Source: Bacteroidales bacterium
Lineage (GTDB): Bacteria > Bacteroidota > Bacteroidia > Bacteroidales > Tenuifilaceae
Reading direction: 5' to 3'
DNA: 64,000 bases
Assembly: GCA_013376985.1 (NCBI GenBank)
Contig: JACABB010000028.1
Location: 1-64,000, forward strand
Position numbers and translations under genes: made by a program
The notes under the pieces: model-generated
The model's database searches: none
Told to the model about the DNA's origin: nothing
What the model saw: only the letters and a program-made list of their open reading frames with translations
Shown: piece after piece, positions 36,643 to 45,727 of the stretch
How positions within the stretch are numbered: the first letter of the stretch is position 1
Layout of the letters: the number at the start of each line of letters is the position of its first letter

Positions 36643-38178
36643 CTATTTGGCATAACTAATAGCTCTTGTTTCGCGAATAACAGTAATTTTAACCTGACCA
36701 GGATAGGTCATTTCATCCTGAATTTTTTTAGCTATATCAAAAGATAGTTTTGCTGCATCCTCATCGCTAATTTTCTCGCTACCAACAATAACACGAAGTT
36801 CTCTTCCTGCTTGAATTGCAAATGTTTTAAGAACACCAGGATATGAGAACGCCATATCCTCCATCTCTTTCAATCGCTTGATGTACGATTCAACTACTTC
36901 ACGGCGTGCGCCTGGACGAGCACCTGAAATAGCATCACAAACCTGAACAATTGGTGCAATCAGAGTAGCCATCTCTGTTTCATCATGGTGAGAGCCAATT
37001 GCATTGCAAACATCTGGCTTTTCCTTGTACTTCTCTGCTAGTTTCATGCCGAGAATAGCGTGTGGTAATTCTGGTTCATCATCAGGCACCTTACCAATAT
37101 CATGCAGCAACCCCGCTCTTTTAGCAGTTTTAGCATTAAGGCCAAGTTCTGTTGCCATAATAGCACAAAGATTTGCCACTTCACGTGAGTGTTGTAAAAG
37201 GTTTTGACCATATGATGAACGGTATTTCATTTTTCCAACCAAACGAATAAGTTCTGGGTGTAAACCATGAATTCCAAGGTCAATGGATGTACGTTTACCA
37301 ACTTCAATAATTTCCTCTTCTATTTGCTTCTGAACTTTTTGAACAACCTCCTCAATTCGAGCTGGGTGAATTCGCCCGTCTGTTACTAGTTGGTGAAGAG
37401 CTAAACGCGCTATCTCTCTACGGACTGGATCAAAAGCCGAAAGGATAATTGCTTCAGGAGTATCGTCAACAATAATTTCAACTCCTGTCGCTGCTTCAAG
37501 AGCCCTAATATTTCTTCCTTCACGGCCAATAATACGACCCTTTATCTCATCGGAATCTATATGGAAAACGGTAACTGAATTTTCAATTGCGGTTTCAGTT
37601 GAAACGCGTTGAATAGTTTGAACAATGATTCTTTTTGCCTCTTTTGTTGCTGTCATTTTAGCTTCATCCATAATTTCATTAATAGATGACATTGCAGCAG
37701 TTCTTGCTTCGGCTTTTAATGAATCAATTAGCTGATTTTTTGCTTCATCGGCAGAAAGACCAGAGAGAGACTCAAGTTTATCAACATGCATTTTATGCAT
37801 TTTATCGAGTTCGTCTCCTCTTTTCTCAACAAGTTCTAGTTGAGATGTGAGGTTTTCCCTAATAACATCAAGTTCTTTTTGCTTACGTTGTAACTCTTCA
37901 AATTTTTGAGATGTTGCTGTTTCACGTTGTTTAATCTTATTCTCAGCAAGAGCCATTTTAGAGTTTTTATCAGCAATAACTCTATCATGCTCAGTTTTAA
38001 GCTGAAGAAATCTTTCTTTTGCTTGAAGTATTTTTTCCTTTTTAATAACTTCTGCCTCTGATTCAGCCTCTTGAATAATTGTTTTTTTTCTACGAGCTAA
38101 CACCATGTTCCATAGGAAATATGATAAAACCAGTCCTACCACAAGTGTTAACGCAGATATGATTATCGTGTACTCCAT
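36643..38178 (-). CDS. rny: Ribonuclease Y
   Basis: This 511-residue membrane-anchored endoribonuclease has an N-terminal helix (about 5-25) and a long coiled coil (about 30-155). A KH domain follows with the GxxG loop [10 protein letters not shown], then the HD domain with [14 protein letters not shown]. It starts mRNA decay at the inner membrane surface. Length is typical. It lies downstream of zapA and 6S RNA and directly before the polysaccharide locus. Confidence 0.95.
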   Translation of the reverse strand: MEYTIIISALTLVVGLVLSYFLWNMVLARRKKTIIQEAESEAEVIKKEKILQAKERFLQLKTEHDRVIADKNSKMALAENKIKQRETATSQKFEELQRKQKELDVIRENLTSQLELVEKRGDELDKMHKMHVDKLESLSGLSADEAKNQLIDSLKAEARTAAMSSINEIMDEAKMTATKEAKRIIVQTIQRVSTETAIENSVTVFHIDSDEIKGRIIGREGRNIRALEAATGVEIIVDDTPEAIILSAFDPVRREIARLALHQLVTDGRIHPARIEEVVQKVQKQIEEEIIEVGKRTSIDLGIHGLHPELIRLVGKMKYRSSYGQNLLQHSREVANLCAIMATELGLNAKTAKRAGLLHDIGKVPDDEPELPHAILGMKLAEKYKEKPDVCNAIGSHHDETEMATLIAPIVQVCDAISGARPGARREVVESYIKRLKEMEDMAFSYPGVLKTFAIQAGRELRVIVGSEKISDEDAAKLSFDIAKKIQDEMTYPGQVKITVIRETRAISYAK

Positions 38179-38212
38179 AGTTTAATTTTTTGTTGATGTA
38201 TAATATATGAAA

Positions 38213-38411
38213 AATGCCCGCATTAATTTCCTTAAGTTTTATGAAACCCCAATTTGACATGGGTGGAGAGGCCGCTGACTTCAGACTTCCAACGTTCCAA
38301 CTAAATGGAATCCCGACTAGCGGTACTAGGCCTGTCTTAGGTTAGCTTAAGTCCTACTCCAATTTTTGTAATGTTGAGTTTCGCAAAAATGTTAAGGAAA
38401 TAATGCGGGCA
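38213..38411 (-). ncRNA. ssrS: 6S RNA
   Basis: The stretch folds as a long hairpin. The 5' end TGCCCGCATTATTTCCTTAA pairs with the 3' end TTAAGGAAATTAATGCGGGC with a single bulge, leaving a large internal open region as in the sigma-factor-binding bubble of 6S RNA. Length is about 200 nt. On the minus strand the closing stem is followed by TTTTT, which gives a terminator. The position directly after zapA matches the zapA-ssrS linkage known from proteobacteria and Bacteroidota. The 5' end nearly touches the zapA stop codon. Confidence 0.85.
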
Positions 38412-38414
38412 ATG

Positions 38415-38723
38415 CTATTTTAAAGAACTTATATTACTCTTTTCAAGATATTCACCAAGCCATTCATCCAACTCCGTTAATTCATCTAAAACTGGCGATA
38501 CATCAAACTTTGTCTCGCTTTCAATTAACTTTATCACGAATTGTAAGGCTGCCATCGCTAAAAAATCCTGCAAGTCCTTATCGTTGTATCTTTGCTTATA
38601 CTGCAGGACTTTCTCATTAATCATTTTTGCTGCCTTACGAATCTTCTCCTCGTCATTCCTGTCAATCTTTAGAGGATAATACCTATCAGCAACATTTACA
38701 CGTATAGAAAGTTTATCCTCCAT
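38415..38723 (-). CDS. zapA: Cell division protein ZapA
   Basis: This 102-residue protein has an N-terminal domain with LSIRVNVADRYYPLKIDRNDEE and a C-terminal helix. Both fit ZapA, which crosslinks FtsZ filaments at midcell. It is preceded by a small coiled-coil protein gene 15 bp upstream and followed directly by 6S RNA, a conserved arrangement. Confidence 0.85.
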   Translation of the reverse strand: MEDKLSIRVNVADRYYPLKIDRNDEEKIRKAAKMINEKVLQYKQRYNDKDLQDFLAMAALQFVIKLIESETKFDVSPVLDELTELDEWLGEYLEKSNISSLK

Positions 38724-38738
38724 ATAAGCAATCTTGGT

Positions 38739-39032
38739 CTATCTGTTTAGAAGAGCAATGCACTTGTCAATTTCCCGCACAATCCTATTCACTTTAATCT
38801 TTGCATCGTGTACCTCTTGATTTGATGATTGAAGTGACTTTGCAAATTTCAATCGGTCATGATGTTCTTTTAACTCATTAAAAGCTTGTTCTTTTTCATT
38901 TAACAATCTTTTAAGCTCTATATTCTGATTCAGAAGCAACTCGTTTTCATGCTTTTCTTTATCGAGAGCAGAAACAAGTAATTGAATCTTTTGTTTTATC
39001 CTTACGCTTATATTATCCTGTTGAACACTCAT
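38739..39032 (-). CDS. Small coiled-coil protein next to ZapA
   Basis: This 97-residue protein is almost entirely one coiled coil (about residues 8-70: heptads with LLVSALDKEKHENELLLNQ and later NELKEHHDRLKFAKSL). The C-terminus reads VNRIVREIDKCIALLNR. The size, shape and linkage to zapA suggest a division-associated partner comparable in layout to ZapB, but I cannot show homology. A strong promoter lies 19 bp upstream. Confidence 0.7.
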   Translation of the reverse strand: MSVQQDNISVRIKQKIQLLVSALDKEKHENELLLNQNIELKRLLNEKEQAFNELKEHHDRLKFAKSLQSSNQEVHDAKIKVNRIVREIDKCIALLNR

Positions 39033-39050
39033 TACCTAATTAAAGTTGTA

Positions 39051-39080
39051 CAAAATTAAGATTGCTTTGACAAAAAACAA
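39051..39080 (-). promoter_or_regulatory. Bacteroidota promoter for the coiled-coil/zapA/6S/rny operon
   Basis: Read on the minus strand, TTG at 39080-39078 and TAATTTTG at 39058-39051 are separated by exactly 19 bp. This fits the TTG-N19-TAnnTTTG pattern. Transcription would start about 10 bp before the start codon at 39032. Confidence 0.7.
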
Positions 39081-39152
39081 AAATATTAAACTTTTATTTG
39101 GGTTGGGTTGTCGAAAAAAGTTAGTTTTACAACTCTCAAATAATGTACTAGT

Positions 39153-40874
39153 ATGATTCACAAATCTTTCTTAATCTTTTTATTATTAACTATTTCGTTA
39201 AAATTTTCATTTGCCCAATCCGATACTAATAAAACAAAAAAATTAATGCCTATTACAGGGATATTAGGCATTACAGGTTCATTTGGCGAAATTAGAGTAG
39301 ATCATTTTCATTCAGGAGTTGATTTAAGGACTGATAATAAGATCGGTAAAGAGGTAAGGGCTACGAATGATGGATATATTTCTAGAATTAATATAAGTCC
39401 TGTAGGGTTTGGAAAAGCAATTTTTGTTGATCACCCAAATGGACTGACAACAGTTTATGCCCATCTGGATAGATATTCTGATCCAATTAATAAATACGCT
39501 AAAAAAATTCAATATCAACTCAAATCGTTTAAAATTGATGCTTTCCCGAAACCTACTGATATTCCTATAAAAAAAGGAGACTTGCTTGGCTACAGCGGAA
39601 ATTCTGGAAGTTCAGGTGGTCCACATTTACACTACGAAGTTCGCACAACTACTGATCAAAGACCATTAAATCCAATCCCTAATTTTTTAAATGTTATTGA
39701 CAGCATTTCGCCTATCATAAAATCTTTACATATCTACAGGCTTGATAGTTCAAGCTATGCTAATGGTCATTCAAGAAAAATTGATATTATTGTTTTTAAG
39801 CATCAAAATGAATACTTGATTAACAGTAAAATCAACGCTTCGGGGAAGATTGGTATTGGAATAGATGCTTTGGATAGGCTTAATTCTCTTAGTACGCAGT
39901 GTGGTTTTAAAAGCATAACACTTTCGGTTAATGACCGGATAATTTACAATCTAACCCTTGATAAATTTTCGTTCGCCGAATCGCGATATGTAAATAGCAT
40001 TATAGATTATGCTACAAGAATTACATCCGGCAAAGAGATTGTTCGGTTATTTGTAGATCCATGTAATTTCTTTTCTGGTCTACACAATATTTACAACAAA
40101 GGGATTATTACTGTTATACCAGATAGCATTTACAAAATTGTTATCCGAGTGGCGGATGCAAGCAATAATATATCCAAACTCTCCTTTAGCATTAATGGTA
40201 TTAATCCCCCAATAAAACCAGAAACAGTAGGAATACAAAAGGGAAATACCCTTCTACTGTCGTGTATGATGGACAACTCAATAATTAATGATACGTTTAT
40301 ACTGCAAATACCGAAGTACTCATTCTACAATAATCTTTACTTTACCCATCAATGTATTGAGTCCTCAAAATATATTTATTCCTCTTTAGTTCGGCTACAT
40401 AATCTAAAAACACCCTTACATCAGAAAATTAAACTTGAAATTAAATCGAAAAATATTCCAGTAAAATACCGAAGTAAAGCACTTTTTGCAACATTTGATG
40501 CAAGTCAAAGGATTGTTTCTGTAGGTGGTGAATGGAAAAATGGCTCTGTTAGTGGTTCTATAAGCAATCTAGGAGATTACTTTATTACTCTTGATACAAT
40601 TGCACCAGAAATCCGTCCTGTAAACATCAAATCGAACATGGCTAATGCTCATGGTATACAAGCAATAGTTACGGATGAATTTTCAGGAATAAAAGAAATA
40701 AACGGGTACATAGACGGTAACTGGGTGCTTTTTGATTTTGACCAAAAGAATAGTTTAATATTTTATCAATTTGATGAGGAACGGTTAGTAAAGAATAAAA
40801 ATCATCACATTGAAATTATTGCAAAGGATAATAAAGATAACGAAAAACGTTTTAATTATGATTTCTTTTGGTAG
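39153..40874 (+). CDS. Secreted M23-family metallopeptidase
   Basis: This 573-residue protein has a signal peptide (MIHKSFLIFLLLTISLKFSFAQ). The lysostaphin-like M23 domain follows, with His53 and Asp57 in HFHSGVDLRTD, His104 in VYAHLDR and the HLH motif at 158-160. A roughly 30-residue insertion separates the last two motifs. The remaining 400 residues are beta-rich and not recognised. It likely cleaves peptidoglycan cross-bridges in the periplasm or outside. It is transcribed divergently from the zapA operon. Confidence 0.85.
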   Translation: MIHKSFLIFLLLTISLKFSFAQSDTNKTKKLMPITGILGITGSFGEIRVDHFHSGVDLRTDNKIGKEVRATNDGYISRINISPVGFGKAIFVDHPNGLTTVYAHLDRYSDPINKYAKKIQYQLKSFKIDAFPKPTDIPIKKGDLLGYSGNSGSSGGPHLHYEVRTTTDQRPLNPIPNFLNVIDSISPIIKSLHIYRLDSSSYANGHSRKIDIIVFKHQNEYLINSKINASGKIGIGIDALDRLNSLSTQCGFKSITLSVNDRIIYNLTLDKFSFAESRYVNSIIDYATRITSGKEIVRLFVDPCNFFSGLHNIYNKGIITVIPDSIYKIVIRVADASNNISKLSFSINGINPPIKPETVGIQKGNTLLLSCMMDNSIINDTFILQIPKYSFYNNLYFTHQCIESSKYIYSSLVRLHNLKTPLHQKIKLEIKSKNIPVKYRSKALFATFDASQRIVSVGGEWKNGSVSGSISNLGDYFITLDTIAPEIRPVNIKSNMANAHGIQAIVTDEFSGIKEINGYIDGNWVLFDFDQKNSLIFYQFDEERLVKNKNHHIEIIAKDNKDNEKRFNYDFFW

Positions 40875-40921
40875 TATTTACAAACATCTTTAGTTCTATT
40901 TATTATTTTGCTATTTGGTTA

Positions 40922-40929
40922 TATCTTTG
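40922..40929 (+). promoter_or_regulatory. -7 element upstream of secreted protein gene
   Basis: TATCTTTG matches TAnnTTTG about 40 bp before the ATG at 40969. No TTG occurs at the ideal -33 distance. Confidence 0.4.
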
Positions 40930-40968
40930 ATGCGGAACGAATATTTAAACACATTTATTTAACGAAAA

Positions 40969-41661
40969 ATGAGAAAAATTATAGCATTAACAGCATTTAT
41001 TTTAATGGTGACAATACCTTTTCAGGTGGGTTCCATTAACTATAAAAATAAGGAGATATCCTTAATATCCTTCAACATTACCATTCACCCCGATATAAAA
41101 AAGTTTTTAGATCCGTTTGAAGGCTCTTTTCCTGTTATAAAAAATAGCAATGGAGATAAAATAGTTGCTAAAATCAAAGAGCAAACATGGAGCAATTTGG
41201 TAGATAAGTTACAAAGTGATGTTGGGATGATTATCCTTCCTATAAGTACATTTGGTAAAGATATTAACTATGATGCTTATGATTTCCCCGACATAGCAAT
41301 TAGTAAAGCTCAAAGAAAAGGGTTTTCAAAATTTTATATGAAGATTGAATTAAGAATTGAACCCGAATCTGTTCAATTCGCAAATAGCTATAAAGCAAAA
41401 TACGATACAACCCAACATTTAAAGATGAAAAAAGGTGATATTAAACCAATGGTAACAATCACCCTAACGACTTATCCTCAAAATGGTATAATTCCTTTAG
41501 GTAAATATACTGGGATAACAATCTCACCAAATGCTTGGTCTGCTAGCGATACCTCTTTTCTTGATGGTTTAATTAACGCCAATACCAAAAACGATCTTAC
41601 AACCCTCATGGGCTTAATCAACGAGGCTATTAACGACTTATCGCTAAATATACTTTCATAA
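40969..41661 (+). CDS. Exported protein of unknown function
   Basis: This 230-residue protein has an N-terminal signal sequence (MRKIIALTAFILMVTIPFQVGS). I recognise no domain in the rest. It is mixed alpha/beta with a central segment SKAQRKGFSKFYMKIELRIEPE. It ends 3 bp before anmK and probably shares its transcript, so a cell-envelope role is possible but unproven. Confidence 0.75.
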   Translation: MRKIIALTAFILMVTIPFQVGSINYKNKEISLISFNITIHPDIKKFLDPFEGSFPVIKNSNGDKIVAKIKEQTWSNLVDKLQSDVGMIILPISTFGKDINYDAYDFPDIAISKAQRKGFSKFYMKIELRIEPESVQFANSYKAKYDTTQHLKMKKGDIKPMVTITLTTYPQNGIIPLGKYTGITISPNAWSASDTSFLDGLINANTKNDLTTLMGLINEAINDLSLNILS

Positions 41662-41664
41662 TAA

Positions 41665-42744
41665 ATGCTAAAGCCTATTAGCAAAAGCAAACAATCTTTC
41701 AAGGTAATTGGCTTGATGTCAGGTACATCACTCGATGGATTAGATATTTGCCTTTGTATTATAGATATCCGAGCCAACAAGTGGAACTATAAAATATTAA
41801 AAACCTGTACTATACATTATAGTGATGAGATGAAGAAGAAACTGTCTTCTGCTTTCAATGTCTCAGGAAACGAACTAACAAAGATTGATTACGATTATGG
41901 AAGGTGGGTTGGAAGTAAAGTCAAAGAGTTTTTAAGCGATAATGAAATAAAACCTGATTTTATCGCCTCGCACGGGCATACAATATTTCACAAACCATCT
42001 GAAGGGTATACACTTCAGATCGGAAAAGGATCCGCAATAGCTGCTGAATCAGGTATTCCATGTATATGCGATTTCCGCTCTTCAGATGTAAGCAACTCCG
42101 GACAAGGAGCTCCTCTTGTTCCAATTGGTGATAGGTTGCTCTTCTCCGAATACGACATCTGTTTAAATCTTGGAGGCTTTGCTAACCTTAGCTATGAAAA
42201 AAACAATGAAAGACTTGCTTTTGATATTGGACCTTGCAACATTATATTAAATCACCTTGCTCAGGAAAATGGACTTGATTATGATAAAAATGGAGAATTG
42301 GGTAAAAAGGGATTTGTTGATTCAAAACTACTAAATGAATTAAATTCATTAGCATTTTATAAAAGCCAATCACCTAAATCTTTAGGTCGGGAATGGGTTG
42401 AAGAGGTTGTTTTGCCTATAATTGAAAAATCATCAATTTCGCTTAATGATAAATTAAGAACTTTATATGAACATATTGCAGATCAGATTATTGTAAAAAC
42501 AAATTGCATTAGCGGGAAAAAAATTTTGGCTACAGGAGGTGGAGCTCATAATAGTCTTTTAATCCATTTGCTTCGAAGCAAGTCAAACCATTCAATTGTA
42601 TTACCAAGTATTCAAACAATTGATTTCAAAGAAGCATTGATTTTCGCATTATTGGGCGTTCTTTATTTACAAAAAATGCCAGGGGCATTAAGTTCTGTAA
42701 CTGGGGCAAAACAAAATTCTGTATCAGGATGTCTTTATTATTAG
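41665..42744 (+). CDS. anmK: Anhydro-N-acetylmuramic acid kinase
   Basis: This 359-residue sugar kinase has the ATP-binding motif GLMSGTSLDGLD near the N-terminus. The segments ASHGHTIFHKPSEGYTLQIG, DFRSSDVSNSGQGAPLVPIGD and LNLGGFANLSY are all typical of AnmK. Near the end lies LATGGGAHN. It phosphorylates and opens anhydroMurNAc during peptidoglycan recycling. The extra 12 N-terminal residues may not be part of the protein, since the family usually starts closer to the MSGTS motif. Confidence 0.93.
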   Translation: MLKPISKSKQSFKVIGLMSGTSLDGLDICLCIIDIRANKWNYKILKTCTIHYSDEMKKKLSSAFNVSGNELTKIDYDYGRWVGSKVKEFLSDNEIKPDFIASHGHTIFHKPSEGYTLQIGKGSAIAAESGIPCICDFRSSDVSNSGQGAPLVPIGDRLLFSEYDICLNLGGFANLSYEKNNERLAFDIGPCNIILNHLAQENGLDYDKNGELGKKGFVDSKLLNELNSLAFYKSQSPKSLGREWVEEVVLPIIEKSSISLNDKLRTLYEHIADQIIVKTNCISGKKILATGGGAHNSLLIHLLRSKSNHSIVLPSIQTIDFKEALIFALLGVLYLQKMPGALSSVTGAKQNSVSGCLYY

Positions 42745-42783
42745 GAAAGAAATGGATACTAAATATTAACCAAAGCATATTTT

Positions 42784-42791
42784 TATATTTG
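42784..42791 (+). promoter_or_regulatory. -7 element upstream of the C69 dipeptidase gene
   Basis: TATATTTG matches TAnnTTTG and lies 28 bp before the ATG at 42820. Confidence 0.5.
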
Positions 42792-42819
42792 TCATCACTG
42801 AAAATTAAATAATCAATTT

Positions 42820-44574
42820 ATGAGAAGAACATATTCCTTAAGTCTTTTATTGCTTACCCTGTTTTTATTAACAAATACAGGCAGTAAAGCATGTACAAAT
42901 TTCCTTGTAACAAAGGGAGCATCCACCGATGGTTCAACATTTATTACCTATAATGCTGATTCTCATCAACTTTTTGGAGAACTTTATTTTAGACCTGCAA
43001 CCGATTATCCAGATGGAACTCTTCAAAAAATTTACGAATGGGACACTGGAAAATATTTGGGCGATATTCCTCAAGTTAAGCACACCTATTCTGTTGTAGG
43101 TAACATGAACGAATTCCAATTGTCAATAGGTGAAACGACCTATGGAGGAAGAGAAGAACTTGTTGATACAACTGCAATTGTAGATTATGGTAGTCTTATC
43201 TATACTACATTACAAAGAGCAAAAACAGCAAGAGAAGCCATAAAGGTTATGGGTGAGCTAGTTGCACAATACGGTTACTATAGCGAAGGTGAATCCTTCT
43301 CTATTGCCGATCCAAACGAAGTATGGATTCTTGAAATGATTGGGAAAGGAATAGATATCAAAGTAGATCCTAAAACCAAAAAATCATTCAATGCCAACAA
43401 AGGTGCCAATTGGGTTGCTGTAAGAATTCCCGATGGTTATGTTTCGGCACATGCAAATCATGCCCGCATTACAACTTTTCCACTTGAGAGTAAGAAACAA
43501 AAAAACTCTATAAGTTCTAAGAATCTTGATAAAGTATTCAATCCCGAAGTCGAATTTGTTTATTCATACGATGTGATTGATTTTGCTCGTAAAAAAGGGT
43601 ATTTTACAGGAAAGAACGAAGAATTCAGTTTTAGCGATATATACGCTCCCCTTGATTTTGAGGGTGCACGTTTTTGCGAGGTTCGCGTATGGTCATTCTT
43701 TAAATCCATAAATAAAACAATGTGGGATTACATTGAATATGCAAAGGGAAAGGATTTATCAAAGAGAATGCCTTTGTATATTAAACCCGATCGCAAACTC
43801 TGCGTTCAGGATATGATGGGATTCATGGGCGATCATTTAGAAGGAACTGAATTGGATATGACTAAAGATGTAGGTGCAGGTCCATCAGGCCTCCCCTATC
43901 GTTGGCGTCCACTAACATGGGAGTATAACGGTAAAACTTATTGTAACGAACGAGCAACTGGAACACAACAAACAGGTTTTACATTTGTTGCTCAAGCACG
44001 TAGCTGGCTTCCAAATCCAATTGGAGGAATCTTCTGGTTTGGAGTTGATGATGCTGCCACTACCGTATATTCTCCTATGTATTGCGGTATAACATCTGTT
44101 CCTGAATCTTATGCTAACGGTAATGGGGACATGTTAACCTACAGCCCAACATGCGCATTTTGGACCTTTAATAAGGTTGCAAATTTTGCTTACCTACGCT
44201 ACGATTTAATGAGCAAGGATATAAAAAAGGTGAAACAGGAATTAGAAAATGGGTTTGTTGCCAATACATCAGCTATTGATAACGAAGCAAAGAATCTTTA
44301 CCAGACAGATCCTAAGCAAGCCTTAAAATATTTAACTGATTACTCCGTGAAAACGGGTAATGATGTGGTTGCTCGATGGAATAAACTTTTTGAATATCTT
44401 CTTGTAAAATATATAGATTTCAATGTTAAACAGGAAGATAATGGTGGGTTCAAATGGAATAAATACCATGGTGCTCCGGTTAAAGTTTTGAATCCTCAGT
44501 ACCCAGATGAGTGGAAAAAAACTGTTATTGATGCTACTGGTGATAAGCTATTAGTTCCAGAAACAAAAAAATAA
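42820..44574 (+). CDS. Secreted C69-family dipeptidase
   Basis: This 584-residue Ntn-hydrolase of the PepD/U34 family has a signal peptide of about 24 residues followed by the catalytic Cys25 in ACTNFLVTKGASTDGSTF. Removing the leader would expose this cysteine as the N-terminal nucleophile. Further family segments are YNADSHQLFGEL, ESFSIADPNEVWILEMIGKG and ANHARITTFP. It probably degrades dipeptides in the periplasm, in line with a peptide-using lifestyle. Confidence 0.88.
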   Translation: MRRTYSLSLLLLTLFLLTNTGSKACTNFLVTKGASTDGSTFITYNADSHQLFGELYFRPATDYPDGTLQKIYEWDTGKYLGDIPQVKHTYSVVGNMNEFQLSIGETTYGGREELVDTTAIVDYGSLIYTTLQRAKTAREAIKVMGELVAQYGYYSEGESFSIADPNEVWILEMIGKGIDIKVDPKTKKSFNANKGANWVAVRIPDGYVSAHANHARITTFPLESKKQKNSISSKNLDKVFNPEVEFVYSYDVIDFARKKGYFTGKNEEFSFSDIYAPLDFEGARFCEVRVWSFFKSINKTMWDYIEYAKGKDLSKRMPLYIKPDRKLCVQDMMGFMGDHLEGTELDMTKDVGAGPSGLPYRWRPLTWEYNGKTYCNERATGTQQTGFTFVAQARSWLPNPIGGIFWFGVDDAATTVYSPMYCGITSVPESYANGNGDMLTYSPTCAFWTFNKVANFAYLRYDLMSKDIKKVKQELENGFVANTSAIDNEAKNLYQTDPKQALKYLTDYSVKTGNDVVARWNKLFEYLLVKYIDFNVKQEDNGGFKWNKYHGAPVKVLNPQYPDEWKKTVIDATGDKLLVPETKK

Positions 44575-44599
44575 AAAGGCATAAAAGATTTAATCCTAA

Positions 44600-44631
44600 G
44601 AGGTTGTAGAGAATACTTTACAACCTTTTTA
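44600..44631 (+). terminator. Intrinsic terminator after the C69 dipeptidase gene
   Basis: An 11-bp stem AGGTTGTAGAG-AATA-CTTTACAACCT, with one G-T pair, is followed by TTTT. Confidence 0.85.
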
Positions 44632-44680
44632 CTTAATAGATTTTTTTATAGAAAAGTGCTGTGGTATTCATTTTTTTTCA

Positions 44681-44775
44681 TACTTTTGCGACCTGATTTC
44701 GTGCGCATTCCCTAACAAGGACATAGGAGCCTGTAATATTGCGTATAAGTGGACTAAATAATAAAACAAAAAACG
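44681..44775 (+). promoter_or_regulatory. rplS promoter and 5' leader
   Basis: TACTTTTG at 44681-44688 fits TAnnTTTG. Transcription would start near 44695 and leave a leader of about 80 nt before rplS. The leader contains short complementary blocks (for example TTCGTGCGCATT with a later AATATTGCG). Autoregulatory L19 leaders have been described in some Bacteroidota. I cannot confirm that this one matches their consensus. Confidence 0.45.
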
Positions 44776-45141
44776 ATGGACTTAATTAAAGTTGCCGAAA
44801 GTTCTTTTGCAGAAGCAATTAAAGAACACCCAGAATTCAAAAGTGGTGATACTATCACTGTTCACTATAAGATTATTGAGGGTAGCAAGGAGAGAATCCA
44901 GAACTACAGAGGTGTAGTTATTCAGCGTAAAGGTAGTGGTGGTGCAACAGAAACATTTACAGTTCGCAAAGTATCTGGTGGTGTTGGTGTTGAAAGGATC
45001 TTCCCATTAAACTCACCATTCATTGATAAAATTGAAGTTAATAAAAAAGGAAAAGTTCGTCGTGCTAGAATTTACTACCTACGCGACCTAACCGGTAAGA
45101 AAGCTCGTATTAAAGAGAAAAAACAAAAGGTTGAAGCCTAG
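44776..45141 (+). CDS. rplS: 50S ribosomal protein L19
   Basis: This 121-residue protein of normal length has the L19 segments [52 protein letters not shown] and [21 protein letters not shown]19 sits at the 30S-50S interface. It is a single-gene unit with its own promoter and terminator, followed by tRNA-Arg. Confidence 0.97.
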   Translation: MDLIKVAESSFAEAIKEHPEFKSGDTITVHYKIIEGSKERIQNYRGVVIQRKGSGGATETFTVRKVSGGVGVERIFPLNSPFIDKIEVNKKGKVRRARIYYLRDLTGKKARIKEKKQKVEA

Positions 45142-45148
45142 ATATAAC

Positions 45149-45181
45149 AAAAAATCCTCCGATAAATCGGGGGATTTTTTT
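45149..45181 (+). terminator. rplS terminator
   Basis: An 11-bp stem AAATCCTCCGA / TCGGGGGATTT, with one wobble pair, is followed by a T tract. Confidence 0.9.
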
Positions 45182-45190
45182 GTTTAATAC

Positions 45191-45220
45191 TTGACAAATT
45201 CAAAAAGATGTCTACCTTTG
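45191..45220 (+). promoter_or_regulatory. tRNA-Arg promoter
   Basis: TTG at 45191-45193 and TACCTTTG at 45213-45220 are 19 bp apart, a consensus Bacteroidota promoter just upstream of the tRNA. Confidence 0.8.
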
Positions 45221-45232
45221 CACCCGCAATAA

Positions 45233-45306
45233 GGCTCCGTAGCATAACTGAATAGTGCATCTGACTACGGATCAGAAGGTTGGGGGTTTGAATCCCTCCG
45301 GAGTCA
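45233..45306 (+). tRNA. tRNA-Arg (anticodon ACG)
   Basis: This 74-nt cloverleaf has acceptor stem GGCTCCG/CGGAGTC, D arm GCAT/GTGC and anticodon arm TCTGA-CTACGGA-TCAGA giving anticodon ACG. The T arm is GGGGG-TTTGAAT-CCCTC and the discriminator is A. CCA is not encoded. The ACG anticodon would be edited to ICG. Confidence 0.96.
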
Positions 45307-45315
45307 CTTGAAAAC

Positions 45316-45352
45316 AAGCCACTTACAACTTTAAAAAGTAGGTGGCTTTTTT
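45316..45352 (+). terminator. Terminator after tRNA-Arg
   Basis: The hairpin AAGCCAC...GTGGCTT, with further pairing TAC/GTA, is followed by TTTTTT. Confidence 0.85.
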
Positions 45353-45516
45353 ATTTGCAAACATTTCGCAAACAACTTCCCTCCTATTTAAAGATGCTGT
45401 TGAAAAGAAAAATGAACGAAAGTTCTTCTTCTCGGGTTATATAAAGGCAGTAAATTAAGGGGTTGTACAAAGTGTTTGAGTTTGTCCTGTAAATGAAAAC
45501 TCTTTGTGTGGGATTA

Positions 45517-45567
45517 AGTAAACGGTTTTAAGACTTGAGCGCAGCGAAATGATTAAATCGGTTTACT
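45517..45567. repeat. Hairpin repeat with TGAGCGCAGCGAA loop
   Basis: The arms AGTAAAC and GTTTACT, extended by weaker pairing, enclose TGAGCGCAGCGAA (45536-45548). The loop consensus TGAGCGNAGCGAA is shared with copies at 68-93 (minus strand) and 48007-48051, although the arms differ. Confidence 0.6.
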
Positions 45568-45613
45568 GAATTGGAACTGCACCTTTTCAGGGTTGGTAAC
45601 AACAGGACTTACT

Positions 45614-45634
45614 ACCTCCGGTAACACCGGAGGT
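45614..45634. repeat. Perfect short hairpin
   Basis: ACCTCCGGT and ACCGGAGGT form a 9-bp stem with an AAC loop. There is no adjacent T tract, so it does not look like a simple terminator. Confidence 0.7.
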
Positions 45635-45727
45635 TATTCATATTCAAACCCTTCGGGCTTAACTAAGCAACATTGATTTTGCATTCTTAATATCACAAAC
45701 CCAAAGGACTTTTCTTATAGAGAACAA

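Larger units (their letters stand above)
45353..45727. other. Intergenic region with hairpin repeats, no gene
   Basis: It holds no supported gene. It contains a long imperfect hairpin at 45517-45567 whose loop is TGAGCGCAGCGAA. A perfect 9-bp hairpin (ACCTCCGGT/ACCGGAGGT) lies at 45614-45634 and a small CCC-TTC-GGG hairpin near 45650. The first belongs to the same repeat family as 68-93 and 48007-48051. Confidence 0.65.

Noticed and set aside
45233-45306. tRNA-Arg as an integration site of a mobile element
   Set aside because: I see no repeated tRNA 3' end downstream and no integrase gene in the window.
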